NCBI GenBank assembly: GCA_964531675.1
Contig: CAZHFW010000028.1
Span: 1-43,667, forward strand
Origin: CAZHFW01 sp964531675
GTDB lineage: Bacteria > Planctomycetota > Phycisphaerae > Phycisphaerales > UBA1924
Length of the DNA stretch: 43,667 nt
Direction of reading: 5' to 3'
The notes below the pieces were generated by a model. It was not told the DNA's origin. It saw only the letters and a program-made list of their open reading frames with translations, and did no database searches. Positions 35,184-43,522 of the stretch are shown here, in pieces. The position numbers were made by a program, and so were the translations under genes. Position 1 is the stretch's first letter; each line of letters starts with the position of its first letter.

Positions 35184-36218
35184 TCAGAACGCCCGCGCCA
35201 CCACCGCACGGCCCATCAGCTCCAGCACCGACCGCGCCATCGAGTCCGGCACCGCGCTCAACTCGCCGAGCGCCTTCTCGACCAGACCCTCCGCGACCGT
35301 GCGCGCGTGCGTGACCGATCCGGTCGCCTCCAGCGCCGACGCCAGCGCGGTTCCGAGCTCCTCCGCTCGCGCGTGGTCGCCCGCCTGGTCGTTCACGAAC
35401 CGGTCCAGCGCATCCAGCGTCCGTCCGCGCTGCGTCGGGGTCGCAACCCCGAGGTGGTGGATCAGGGGCAGCGTCAGCTTCCCCTTTTCCAGGTCCTTGC
35501 GCACGCTCTTGCCCACGACCGATTCCTGGCCCGACAGATCCAGCAGGTCGTCCTGAATCTGGAAGGCCACGCCGAGCTTGAGCCCGAACGTCTCCAGGCG
35601 CGCGCAAAGTTCGGGCGATCCGCCCGCGGCGAACGCCCCGAGCTTGCAGCTCACCGCGACCAGCGCTCCGGTCTTGCGATCCAGGATCTCGAAGTACGTC
35701 GCCTCATCGAGGGAAAGATCGTTCCGGTGGTGCAGCTGGAGCAGCTCGCCCGCGCACATCACCGAACTGGCCTGCCCCACGTCGATCGCGTACCGCTGAT
35801 CCGGGAGCGTGGAGCACAGGTGGAACGCCGACGCGATCAGGTAATCGCCCAGGATGACCGCGGCCTCGTTGCCGTAGAGCCGGTTGACGGTCGCGCCGCG
35901 ACGCCTGGTCTCGGCCTCGTCGAGCACATCGTCGTGCACCAGCGTGGCCATGTGGACCATCTCGCACACCGCGCCCACGGTCGCCAGTTCCTTCCAGACC
36001 GAGGTCCGGCGCGGATCGGCCGCCATGCCGCAGAGCATCGCCAGGGTGGGCCTGAGCATCTTGCCCCGGTAGTGCTCGACGTGGCGCACGAGCTTGGCGA
36101 CCGGGGGCAGGTCCGAGCGCAGCTGGGCGTCGAAGACCGACTCGACCATCGCCAGGCCCGCCTCGATGCTCGAGGAGATGCCCGAGAGCTCGCTTGGGAT
36201 GTTCAGCGCACCGCGCAT
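35184..36218 (-). CDS. Polyprenyl diphosphate synthase
   Basis: 344 residues. Trans-type isoprenyl chain elongation. First aspartate-rich motif DDVLD (LVHDDVLDEAETRRRG) and second DDLLD (FQIQDDLLDLSG) are intact, as is GKMLRP near the N-terminus. Length and motifs fit IspB/heptaprenyl-type enzymes that make quinone side chains; product length cannot be told by eye. Starts 3 bp after the upstream methyltransferase stop. Confidence 0.92.
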   Translation of the reverse strand: MRGALNIPSELSGISSSIEAGLAMVESVFDAQLRSDLPPVAKLVRHVEHYRGKMLRPTLAMLCGMAADPRRTSVWKELATVGAVCEMVHMATLVHDDVLDEAETRRRGATVNRLYGNEAAVILGDYLIASAFHLCSTLPDQRYAIDVGQASSVMCAGELLQLHHRNDLSLDEATYFEILDRKTGALVAVSCKLGAFAAGGSPELCARLETFGLKLGVAFQIQDDLLDLSGQESVVGKSVRKDLEKGKLTLPLIHHLGVATPTQRGRTLDALDRFVNDQAGDHARAEELGTALASALEATGSVTHARTVAEGLVEKALGELSAVPDSMARSVLELMGRAVVARAF

Positions 36219-36221
36219 GGT

Positions 36222-37079
36222 TCACTTCTCCGCGACGATGTACGCGATCCACGACGCGCAGGCATCGCCCTTGGTGGAGGGGCGGAAGACGCCGTTGCCG
36301 CCGCCCTTGCCGTCATCGCCTTCCCAGTAGATCGTCGAACGGCTGAACCCCGCCTCCGCGAGCAGTTCGCGGATCTCGGGGATCGTCCAGAGCCTCCAGT
36401 GGTACGTGAAGGCGTCGCGGAGCATCCGCCCGTTCTTGAGCTTGAAGTGGATCTTGCAGACCAGATCCGACGTGATCGGGTTGAACGAGTGCTGTTCCCA
36501 GATGTACGTGAAGCCCGCGACCCGGCGGCGTTCCTTCTGGGGCATCCCGCACTCCCAGCCGCCATAGGTGTCCATGAAGAACACGCCGTCCTTCGCGAGC
36601 GACTCGTGCACGAGCTTGAAGTACCCGCGGAGCGTGTCGCGGTCCTTGAAGCACCAGTAGCTGAAGTTCATCGCGAGGATGCAGTCCATGCCCACGACCT
36701 GGGCCCGCCCACCCTCGAAGGGCGTGAGCACGTTCCGCTTGAGCACCGTCAGTCGCGACCGCTGCTCGTCGGTCAGCTTGGCGACGTTGTGCTTCATGCC
36801 CCACGCGATGGTGGGCGCGTGCAGATCAAGCCCGACCGCGGTGTTGGCCCGACGCCGCTTCACCCACTCGCAGGATGAGAGCGCCGTCCCGCAGAAATCC
36901 TCGCGGAGCCTGGCGGCCGGACGGCCGCGCAGTTTCTTGAACACGCGGTCGATGAACGCCATCTCCACGTCGGGCGACTGCACCGCCTTCTGATAGAGAA
37001 TGTGCGGGTCGGTCTCGATGGGCTTGCGCCGGCGGGCGGCCCGGGCCGGGCCCCTGGTCTTGGCCTTTGGGTTGGGCAT
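36222..37079 (-). CDS. Class I SAM-dependent methyltransferase (paralogue B)
   Basis: 285 residues with a basic N-terminus (MPNPKAKTRGPARAARRRKP). Core blocks ARLREDFCGTALSSCEW, AVGLDLHAPTIAWG and GVFFMDTYGGWECG, then LRDAFTYHWRLWTIPEIRELLAEAGF. It shares the LREDFxGT and DAFxYxWRLWxIPE blocks with the gene at 23866. Immediately upstream of the polyprenyl synthase; a quinone-type substrate is conceivable, but the sequence does not show it. Confidence 0.85.
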   Translation of the reverse strand: MPNPKAKTRGPARAARRRKPIETDPHILYQKAVQSPDVEMAFIDRVFKKLRGRPAARLREDFCGTALSSCEWVKRRRANTAVGLDLHAPTIAWGMKHNVAKLTDEQRSRLTVLKRNVLTPFEGGRAQVVGMDCILAMNFSYWCFKDRDTLRGYFKLVHESLAKDGVFFMDTYGGWECGMPQKERRRVAGFTYIWEQHSFNPITSDLVCKIHFKLKNGRMLRDAFTYHWRLWTIPEIRELLAEAGFSRSTIYWEGDDGKGGGNGVFRPSTKGDACASWIAYIVAEK

Positions 37080-37164
37080 TGGAGGGGGAGCGTAGCCCGA
37101 ACGCCGCCCGTTTGGGGCCGATCAAACAGGACCCGCAAAAGAGCCGAAAAAGAGGGGGCGGCGC

Positions 37165-37253
37165 TATACTCGACCGCTGCGCCCTTTGGGGGCGGCAAGG
37201 ACCGGCGCTCGGACCGGCGAATTTCGTGTGCAAGGGCCACAGGACCGTGGCCC
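37165..37253 (+). promoter_or_regulatory. Putative promoter and structured leader of ugd
   Basis: TATACT at 37165-37170 is a good -10 box without a clear -35. The ~90-nt leader that would follow contains GGGCCAC-AGGACC-GTGGCCC (37234-37253) and GC-rich repeats around 37199-37218 (ACCGGCG...ACCGGCG). Confidence 0.35.
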
Positions 37254-37267
37254 GCGGGAGCTTGGCG

Positions 37268-38614
37268 ATGAAGATCGGAATTGTCGGGACCGGATACGTC
37301 GGCTTGGTCACGGGCGTCTGCCTGGCGAACATCGGCAACGACGTGACCTGCCTGGACGTGAACCCCGAGAAGATCGCCATGATGCGCCAGGGCAAGAGCC
37401 CGATCTACGAGCCGGGCCTCCAGGAGCTCATGGACCGCAACATCGCCGCCGGTCGCCTCCACTTCACCCTCGACAAGACCGAAGCCTACCGCGACGCCGA
37501 CGTCATCTTCATCTGCGTAGGCACCCCCAACGACGACCACGGCAACCCGGACCTCCGCTACGTCTACGGCGCCGCCGACGACGTCGCCAATGTGCTCAAG
37601 ACCCTCGGCCCGAAGCAGAAGCGCAAGATCGTCGTCGTCAAGTCGACGGTCCCCGTCGGCACGACCCTCAAGGTCCGCGACCACATCCGCAAGCAGGTCG
37701 GGCCCGACATCCCGTTCACGATCGGCAACAACCCCGAGTTCCTCAAGCAGGGCGCCGCGGTCCTGGACTTCCTCAAGCCCGACCGCGTGGTCTGCGGCGT
37801 CGAGGACGACAAGGCCGGCGAAGTCTTCAAGGACCTCTACGACCCCTTCGTCCGCAACGGCCACCCGGTCTTCGTCATGGACATCCTGTCCAGCGAGATG
37901 GTCAAGTACGCCGCCAACAGCTTCCTGGCGACCAAGATCTCGTACATCAACGAGATCGCGATGCTCTGCGAGTCCTACGGCGCGGACATCAACCGCGTCC
38001 GCGAGGGCATGTGCTCGGACAAGCGCATCGGCTACGAGTTCCTCCACCCGGGCCTGGGCTTCGGCGGCTCGTGCTTCCCCAAGGACACCCTCGCGTGCGT
38101 GCACATGGGTCAGGAGGCGGGCCGCCCCGCGCTGCTCATCAAGGCCGCCAGCGACGTCAACAAGAACCAGCGCACATTCTTCTTCGAGAAGATGGCCAAG
38201 CACTTCGAGCCCATGGGAGGCCTCAAGGGCAAGTCCATCGGGTTCTGGGGGCTGGCCTTCAAGCCCAAGACCGACGACGTGCGCGAGGCCCCGGCGCTGA
38301 CGATCATGGACCTGTGCATCAAGGCCGGCGCCAGCGTCAAGGGCTACGACCCGGTCGCCGCGGCCAACGCCAAGCGCGAGATGGGCGACAAGCTCGTCAT
38401 CTGCAACGAGCTCTACGACACCGCCCAGGGCGTGGACGCGCTGGTCATCTCCACCGACTGGGATGAGTTCAAGGCCCCCGACTTCGACAAGCTCAGCAAG
38501 ATCATGCGCCACAAGGCGATCTTCGACGGACGGAACCTGTTCCGTCGCCAGCACATGGGCGAGCTGGGCTTCTACTACTACTCCGTCGGTCGCCAGCCTG
38601 TGAAGCCAGCCTGA
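37268..38614 (+). CDS. ugd: UDP-glucose 6-dehydrogenase
   Basis: 448 residues. Makes UDP-glucuronate for envelope or exopolysaccharide synthesis, with 2 NAD. N-terminal GIVGTGYVGLVTGVCLA dinucleotide loop, the catalytic cysteine in GFGGSCFPKDT, and KYAANSFLATKISYINEIA. C-terminal UDP-binding domain begins near SIGFWGLAFKPKTDDVREAP. Start chosen at MKIGIVGTG; the open frame upstream is noncoding leader. No other sugar-nucleotide gene is adjacent. Confidence 0.96.
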   Translation: MKIGIVGTGYVGLVTGVCLANIGNDVTCLDVNPEKIAMMRQGKSPIYEPGLQELMDRNIAAGRLHFTLDKTEAYRDADVIFICVGTPNDDHGNPDLRYVYGAADDVANVLKTLGPKQKRKIVVVKSTVPVGTTLKVRDHIRKQVGPDIPFTIGNNPEFLKQGAAVLDFLKPDRVVCGVEDDKAGEVFKDLYDPFVRNGHPVFVMDILSSEMVKYAANSFLATKISYINEIAMLCESYGADINRVREGMCSDKRIGYEFLHPGLGFGGSCFPKDTLACVHMGQEAGRPALLIKAASDVNKNQRTFFFEKMAKHFEPMGGLKGKSIGFWGLAFKPKTDDVREAPALTIMDLCIKAGASVKGYDPVAAANAKREMGDKLVICNELYDTAQGVDALVISTDWDEFKAPDFDKLSKIMRHKAIFDGRNLFRRQHMGELGFYYYSVGRQPVKPA

Positions 38615-38650
38615 TCGAGCGTCGAGCTCTTTCTTCAGCGTCGCACACGC

Positions 38651-39481
38651 ATGCCGCCCTTGACCGGCGTGATGCTGCGCCCACTTCCCGTCAGGACCAC
38701 CGTTACACTCCCACGCTTGAAGTGGTCCGCGCTTGATCTCCAACGCGCTCGCGTGCAGCTGGCCAAAGCCGATTGGCTCGAGGCTGTCGCCACGCTCGCG
38801 CCGGCGTCCATCGATCTGATCTACGCCGACCCGCCGTTCAACACGGGCTCGGCCAAGTCAGGCCGTGCGGGGCGATACGACGACGCCTTCGGCTCCACCG
38901 AGCGCTACGTCGCATGGCTCCGCACCAGGCTCGAGGCGAGCATCCCGGCCCTCAAGCCGACGGGGAACATCCTGCTGCATCTGGACTACCGCACGAGCCA
39001 TCTGGCGCGGGTGGTGCTCGATGATCTGCTCGGACCCGATCGGTTCGTGAATCACCTGATCTGGTCGTATGGGCTCGGGGGCTCCTCGCCGCGCCGCTTT
39101 GCGCGGAAGCACGACGACATCCTGTTCTACTGCGTGGACCCCAAGCGGTACTTCTTCGAGGCCCCGCGGATCCCCGCGACCAGCCGTCGGCTGAAGGGCC
39201 AGAGCAAGAAGGCGACCGACGTTCTGGACATTCCGGCGATCAACAACATGGCCGCCGAGCGGACGGGCTATCCAACCCAGAAGCCGCTGGCGCTCCTGGA
39301 CCTCCTGGTCCGCGCCTGCTGCCCCGCAGGCGGGACGGTGCTCGATCCGTGCTTCGGCAGCGGCACGACGCTGGTCGCCGCGACCGCGTCCGGAAGGCAC
39401 GCGATGGGCATCGACAAGAGCCCCGCGGCCCACAAGCTCGCCCGACGCCGCCTTGAGGATCTGGGCAAGGCTTCACCCTGA
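38651..39481 (+). CDS. Solitary DNA methyltransferase (N4-cytosine/N6-adenine type)
   Basis: 276 residues. Catalytic motif DPPF (IDLIYADPPFNTG) precedes the SAM-binding motif (VLDPCFGSGTTLVAA), the beta-class order. The YPTQKPLALLDLLVRA block is typical. The central target-recognition part is short and no endonuclease gene is nearby, suggesting a solitary regulatory or protective methylase. The start is uncertain; MLRPL 21 bp downstream is possible. Confidence 0.88.
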   Translation: MPPLTGVMLRPLPVRTTVTLPRLKWSALDLQRARVQLAKADWLEAVATLAPASIDLIYADPPFNTGSAKSGRAGRYDDAFGSTERYVAWLRTRLEASIPALKPTGNILLHLDYRTSHLARVVLDDLLGPDRFVNHLIWSYGLGGSSPRRFARKHDDILFYCVDPKRYFFEAPRIPATSRRLKGQSKKATDVLDIPAINNMAAERTGYPTQKPLALLDLLVRACCPAGGTVLDPCFGSGTTLVAATASGRHAMGIDKSPAAHKLARRRLEDLGKASP

Positions 39482-39530
39482 CGGCTCCCGATCGCCGAGC
39501 GACGATCGGCTGACATACGATCGCCGACCT

Positions 39531-40127
39531 ATGGCGTTGCTTGCCCGGCTCTACTCGCGCCGGATCGTCAACATCAATGTCAACATCGTCCTCGCCGGAC
39601 TCCTGGCGATGGGCCCCACCGCGCTGGTCGCGCACCTGACCCACTACATCCCGGGCCTGAAGCACCCGATGGCCATCACCGGGATCATCCTCGTCGCCGA
39701 CGCCTTCTTCGACGTGATGATCTACTACCTCCTCCACTGGCTCGCCAACCACTATCCCAAGCACCGCGAGGGTGGTCTGGCCGAAGCCGGCCTCAGCTTC
39801 ATCCGCGACGCCAGCCTCGTCCAGTTCGAGCGGACGATGCTCATCCCGGTTTTCTACGGCACCACCGCCGGCCTCTCCTGGTGGCTCCTCCACCACAACA
39901 CCCTCGCCCGCGAGTGGACCACCGTCATCTCCCTGCTCTGCGGCATCACGGTCACGCGCATCGTCCACACCACCTGGATGCTCCGCCAGGAACGACTCCG
40001 GGCCAGGAACAAGGCTGTCGCGTCGCCCGCCCAGGCCGAACCAGGGGTCACCACACCCGCAGCTCCCGAGGCTCCCCAGGAGCCCGCAGCGACGCCTTCG
40101 GATCGCCATCTTGCCAGCCGCCGCTGA
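39531..40127 (+). CDS. Membrane protein of unknown function
   Basis: 198 residues with about four membrane segments (IVLAGLLAMGPTALVAHL, MAITGIILVADAFFDVMIYYLLHWL, MLIPVFYGTTAGLSWWLL, VISLLCGITVTRIVHTTWML) and a Pro/Ala-rich cytosolic tail of about 40 residues. Family not recognised. Follows the DNA methyltransferase by ~50 bp. Confidence 0.75.
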   Translation: MALLARLYSRRIVNINVNIVLAGLLAMGPTALVAHLTHYIPGLKHPMAITGIILVADAFFDVMIYYLLHWLANHYPKHREGGLAEAGLSFIRDASLVQFERTMLIPVFYGTTAGLSWWLLHHNTLAREWTTVISLLCGITVTRIVHTTWMLRQERLRARNKAVASPAQAEPGVTTPAAPEAPQEPAATPSDRHLASRR

Positions 40128-40200
40128 CTTGCGGTTCGGGCTGACTTGCCGGTCGAGCTGGCCGGCCGTCATTCGACACAACGCCTCGGGGTGAATCCAG

Positions 40201-40701
40201 ATGAATGCCGCTGTGAACACCAAAGCGATCGCCGGTCGGCGGAGCCTTTCCTTCGCTTCGATCGCCGCGGTCCGCACGGACCTGAACGCGCTGGAAGCAG
40301 CCCAGCGTCAAGGCCGCCTGAAGGCGATCGGGAACTGGACCGAAGGCGAGATCTTCACCCATCTGGCTGCGTTCCTGAACTATCCGTACGACGGGTACCC
40401 GCCCGAGCTCAAGCCCCTGCCCTGGATCGTGCGCGCGATCTTCCGCACCATGAAGCGGTCGTTTCTCACCAAGCCCATGAAGGCGGGCGTCAAGATCCCG
40501 GGCATCAAGGGAGGCACCGTGGGCGCCCAGAATGTGCCCTTTGAGCAGGGCCTGTCGATGCTCAGGCAGGGCCTGGATCGCCTCGAAAAGCACGCGCCCA
40601 CCAAGCCGAACGCGATCTTCGGGCCCATGACCCATCAGGAATGGATCGATCTCCAGCTGCGCCACGCGGAGCTTCACCTGAGCTTCCTGGTCATCGGTTG
40701 A
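40201..40701 (+). CDS. DUF1569/DinB-like protein
   Basis: 166 residues. RRSLSFASIAAVRTDLNALEAAQ...GNWTEGEIFTHLAAFLNYP and the C-terminal MTHQEWIDLQLRHAELHLSFL match the DUF1569 pattern, a DinB-like four-helix bundle with conserved histidines likely binding a metal. Function unknown. Confidence 0.7.
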   Translation: MNAAVNTKAIAGRRSLSFASIAAVRTDLNALEAAQRQGRLKAIGNWTEGEIFTHLAAFLNYPYDGYPPELKPLPWIVRAIFRTMKRSFLTKPMKAGVKIPGIKGGTVGAQNVPFEQGLSMLRQGLDRLEKHAPTKPNAIFGPMTHQEWIDLQLRHAELHLSFLVIG

Positions 40702-40758
40702 CCCTCAGAAACAAGCACATTTCCCGCGAACTGACACCTTGCGGCGCTACAGTCGGGC

Positions 40759-41640
40759 ATGGCGACGACCACCTTCAACGGCTCTCCCGCCTCCCAGCCA
40801 AGCTTGCTCCATGAGCCCGGACTGACCCCCTTCAGCATCGCGGGACGCACCTTCAACTCGCGCCTGTTCGTCGGAACAGGAAAATACAAGGACATGCCGA
40901 CGATGCAGGCGTCCCTGGAGGCCAGCGGCTGCGAGGTGATCACCGTCGCGGTGCGCCGCGAACGCCTCTACAACGCCGAAGGGAAGTCGCTTCTCGACTT
41001 CATCGATCTGAAGAAGTACACGATCCTTCCCAACACCGCCGGGTGCTTCTCAGCGGAGGACGCCATCCGAGTCGCCAGGCTCGGGCGCGATCTGCTTGAG
41101 CAGCTCGACAACCCCGGCGCATCTTGGGTCAAGCTCGAAGTGCTCGGCGACAAGAAGACACTGCTGCCTGATCCCACCGGCACCCTTGAGGCCACCCGCG
41201 AGCTTGTGAAGGACGGGTTCCAAGTCCTCGCGTACACGAGCGACGATCCGATCGCCGCCCTCCGACTCAAAGAAGCCGGCGCCGCCAGCGTGATGCCCGC
41301 GGGGAGCCCGATCGGCTCGGGCCAGGGCGTGCTGAACGCGGCCAACATTGTGCTGTGCCTTGAGCTGCTGAAGGAAAAGGACCCGGGCTACCCGGTGATC
41401 GTCGATGCGGGCGTCGGAGCGGCCAGCGACGTTTCGGAGGCCATGGAGCTCGGAGCCGACGGCGTGCTCCTGAACACCGCGATCGCGCACGCCAGGGAGC
41501 CTGTGATGATGGCCCACGCGATGCGCCACGCCTGGACCGCCGGACGCCAGTCCTATCTGGCCGGCCGGATCCAAAAGAAGAAATATGCGACCGCTTCCAG
41601 CCCATGGGAAGGCGCGATTTCGTATATTCCCGGCGAGTAA
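40759..41640 (+). CDS. thiG: Thiazole synthase
   Basis: 293 residues. Makes the thiazole phosphate moiety of thiamine from deoxyxylulose phosphate, dehydroglycine and ThiS-thiocarboxylate. The Schiff-base lysine block VKLEVLGDKKTLLPD, the N-terminal FNSRLFVGTGKYKD, and MPAGSPIGSGQGVLNA plus VDAGVGAASDVSEAMELGADG are present. An extra ~20 N-terminal residues precede the family start. thiS and thiH are not in the window. No TPP riboswitch consensus is seen upstream. Confidence 0.95.
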   Translation: MATTTFNGSPASQPSLLHEPGLTPFSIAGRTFNSRLFVGTGKYKDMPTMQASLEASGCEVITVAVRRERLYNAEGKSLLDFIDLKKYTILPNTAGCFSAEDAIRVARLGRDLLEQLDNPGASWVKLEVLGDKKTLLPDPTGTLEATRELVKDGFQVLAYTSDDPIAALRLKEAGAASVMPAGSPIGSGQGVLNAANIVLCLELLKEKDPGYPVIVDAGVGAASDVSEAMELGADGVLLNTAIAHAREPVMMAHAMRHAWTAGRQSYLAGRIQKKKYATASSPWEGAISYIPGE

Positions 41641-41678
41641 CAACGCGGGGCGTGCCCGCGAGCACCGCGGAGGCACCC

Positions 41679-42020
41679 ATGCCGCAGTCAAGCTTCCCGA
41701 TTCCTGGCGAAGTGGTGCAATGGATCGTCATCGGCGTCGCGTGCGTCACGGTGATCCTGCACCTGTGCTTCGCGCTTGCCGTCTGGCACGACGCCGACCT
41801 GGCCGAGCAGGAGCGCCCGGGATCGCAGCTTCTCAGCCCGACGCTCTGGGCGTTGACCGCCCTGATCTTCGGCCTCGCGGGCCTGATGGCCTACTGGGTC
41901 GTCAACCTCTCGAGGCTGAGCCCGTACGTTCGATCCGCGCCGCGTCCGAAGCGTCCATCCCGCAACTTGCTTGCCGATGCGTCGAGCCCGAGTCCGCCCG
42001 AAAGCTCGCCTCAGAGCTGA
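41679..42020 (+). CDS. Small membrane protein, unknown
   Basis: 113 residues; the start is set by GGAGG (41669-41673) five bases before ATG. Two membrane segments (VVQWIVIGVACVTVILHLCFALAVW and LLSPTLWALTALIFGLAGLMAYWVV) and a basic, Ser/Pro-rich C-terminus. Family not recognised. Lies between thiG and the LURP-one-like gene, same strand, short gaps. Confidence 0.75.
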   Translation: MPQSSFPIPGEVVQWIVIGVACVTVILHLCFALAVWHDADLAEQERPGSQLLSPTLWALTALIFGLAGLMAYWVVNLSRLSPYVRSAPRPKRPSRNLLADASSPSPPESSPQS

Positions 42021-42054
42021 GTTTGGTGAATCCCGTCCGGAGGAGACCGTCCCC

Positions 42055-42651
42055 ATGAGCATCCAGGCCGCCCAAGGCGAGAAGTACACGATCCGCCGCA
42101 AAGTCTTCAAGCTCTTTGGAGCAGCATTCCACATCTACGACGCGCAGGGCCGCGTCGTCGCCTACAGCAAGCAGAAGGCGTTCAAGCTCCGCGAGGACAT
42201 CCGTGTCTACACCGACGAGTCGATGTCGACCGAACTGCTTCGGATCACGACCCAGCAGATCATCGATTTCAGCCCGCGGTTTACGATCTCGCTGTCCGAT
42301 GGCTCGGTCGTGGGCTCGCTCCAGCGCAAGGGCATGCGTTCGACCTTCGTCCGCGATGAGTGGCTCGCGTTCAACGCGTCCGGAAAGCAGATCGCCACCG
42401 TGAACGAAGCGGGCAGCACGTTCCTCACCGTCGCACGCCGCTGGATCGACTTCATCTCGTTCATGTTCCCGCAGGCCTACGAGCTCAAGACCGAGGACGG
42501 CAAGCACGTGGGCACATTCCGCCAGCACTTCAACCCGTTCGTCTTCAAGATGGGCGTGACGATCCACGCCGATGACGACGAGATCGATGATCTGCTCGTG
42601 CTCGGGATGGGCTCGCTCATCGCGGCGATCGAGGGCCGCGAGCAGCACTGA
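42055..42651 (+). CDS. LURP-one-related/scramblase-like protein
   Basis: 198 residues, start supported by GGAGGAG upstream. YTIRRKVFKLFGAAFHIYDAQGRVVAYSKQKAFKLREDIRVY fits the LURP-one-related (tubby-like beta-barrel) family, common in bacteria and plants with poorly known roles. The rest alternates short beta strands (FTISLSDGSVVGSLQRKG). No signal peptide. Confidence 0.75.
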   Translation: MSIQAAQGEKYTIRRKVFKLFGAAFHIYDAQGRVVAYSKQKAFKLREDIRVYTDESMSTELLRITTQQIIDFSPRFTISLSDGSVVGSLQRKGMRSTFVRDEWLAFNASGKQIATVNEAGSTFLTVARRWIDFISFMFPQAYELKTEDGKHVGTFRQHFNPFVFKMGVTIHADDDEIDDLLVLGMGSLIAAIEGREQH

Positions 42652-42660
42652 GCCGCTGTT

Positions 42661-43242
42661 TTACCGCTTGGCGTAACCCAGCCCCACCTCGATCGCCTCC
42701 ACCAGAATGTGGAGCGCGAGCATGTGGATTTCCTGGATTCGGTCGGAGGTCTCGCCCGGCGCGATGATCTCGTGATGGCACGCGCCGCGGAGCTTGCCGC
42801 CGTCTTTGCCGAGCATCGCGACGGTCATCAGCCCGCGATGCTTGGCGGCCTTGACCGCGTTGACGATGTTCGCGGAGTTGCCCGAGGTCGAGAGGATGAT
42901 GAGCACGTCGCCCGCCTTGCCGAGCCCCTCGACCCAGCGCGAGAAGACGTGGTCGAAGCCGTAGTCATTGGCGGTGCAGGTGATGTGCCCGATGTCCACG
43001 CACGCGATCGCGGGCAGCGCGGGGCGATCACCCCGGAAGCGTCCGGTGAGCTCTTCGGCAAAGTGCATCGCGTCGGCGGACGACCCGCCGTTGCCGCAGA
43101 TCAGGATCTTGTTCCCGGCCTTGACGCACGCGACCAAGTCCGCCGCGATCGCCTCGATCCGCGCAGCATTCGAAGCCTCCCCCGCGAACACGCGGAGGGC
43201 GTTCAGGGCGTCATTGAGCGATCGGGAAGCGGTTCCGGACAT
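42661..43242 (-). CDS. gmhA: Phosphoheptose isomerase (SIS domain)
   Basis: 193 residues. Converts sedoheptulose 7-phosphate to a heptose phosphate used for LPS-type or other glycans. CGNGGSSADAMHFAEELTGRF and ILSTSGNSANIVNAV are the sugar-phosphate binding blocks; the C-terminal DRIQEIHMLALHILVEAIE carries the conserved Glu and His. Length is normal for GmhA. Convergent with the LURP-one-like gene. Confidence 0.93.
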   Translation of the reverse strand: MSGTASRSLNDALNALRVFAGEASNAARIEAIAADLVACVKAGNKILICGNGGSSADAMHFAEELTGRFRGDRPALPAIACVDIGHITCTANDYGFDHVFSRWVEGLGKAGDVLIILSTSGNSANIVNAVKAAKHRGLMTVAMLGKDGGKLRGACHHEIIAPGETSDRIQEIHMLALHILVEAIEVGLGYAKR

Positions 43243-43330
43243 GCTGCAAGTCTACGCGGGGGCGTCCGGACCCGTCCGCAAGCCAAGACCAACGCGAGCC
43301 CCTGTGACGTCAGACCTTTGCATCCCTGAG

Positions 43331-43423
43331 GCCTGACCTGAGGTCCGCCGAAGGTGAGGGTCGAAGGGCTTGCGCGGCCGCCCGCCTCCGCACCACCCGG
43401 ACCTTCGCGGACTCAGGTCAGGC
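43331..43423. repeat. Long inverted repeat between gmhA and gltA
   Basis: Arm 43331-43354 and arm 43402-43423 are complementary over 22 bp with two single-base bulges; the loop is 47 bp of GC-rich sequence. It lies in the 280-bp divergent region and could form a cruciform or a stable RNA hairpin. Confidence 0.85.
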
Positions 43424-43522
43424 TTCCGCTTTCGACCCGGAACGCCCCGATTCAGGCTCAAATCCCGGACTTCGCCCGCACCTTCCTCCCCCTCTATCAT
43501 CCCTTTCCCACGGAGAACCACG

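Noticed and set aside
36860..38743. 627-codon open frame opposite ugd
   Set aside because: Antisense shadow of ugd and the methyltransferase; repetitive Leu/Val/Asp/Glu composition and no domain.
38651..40127. Restriction-modification or defence island around the DNA methyltransferase
   Set aside because: The neighbours are ugd, a membrane protein and a DUF1569 protein; no nuclease or specificity gene is present.
40702..40758. TPP riboswitch upstream of thiG
   Set aside because: The gap is only 57 bp and shows no CUGAGA or other conserved thi-box blocks.
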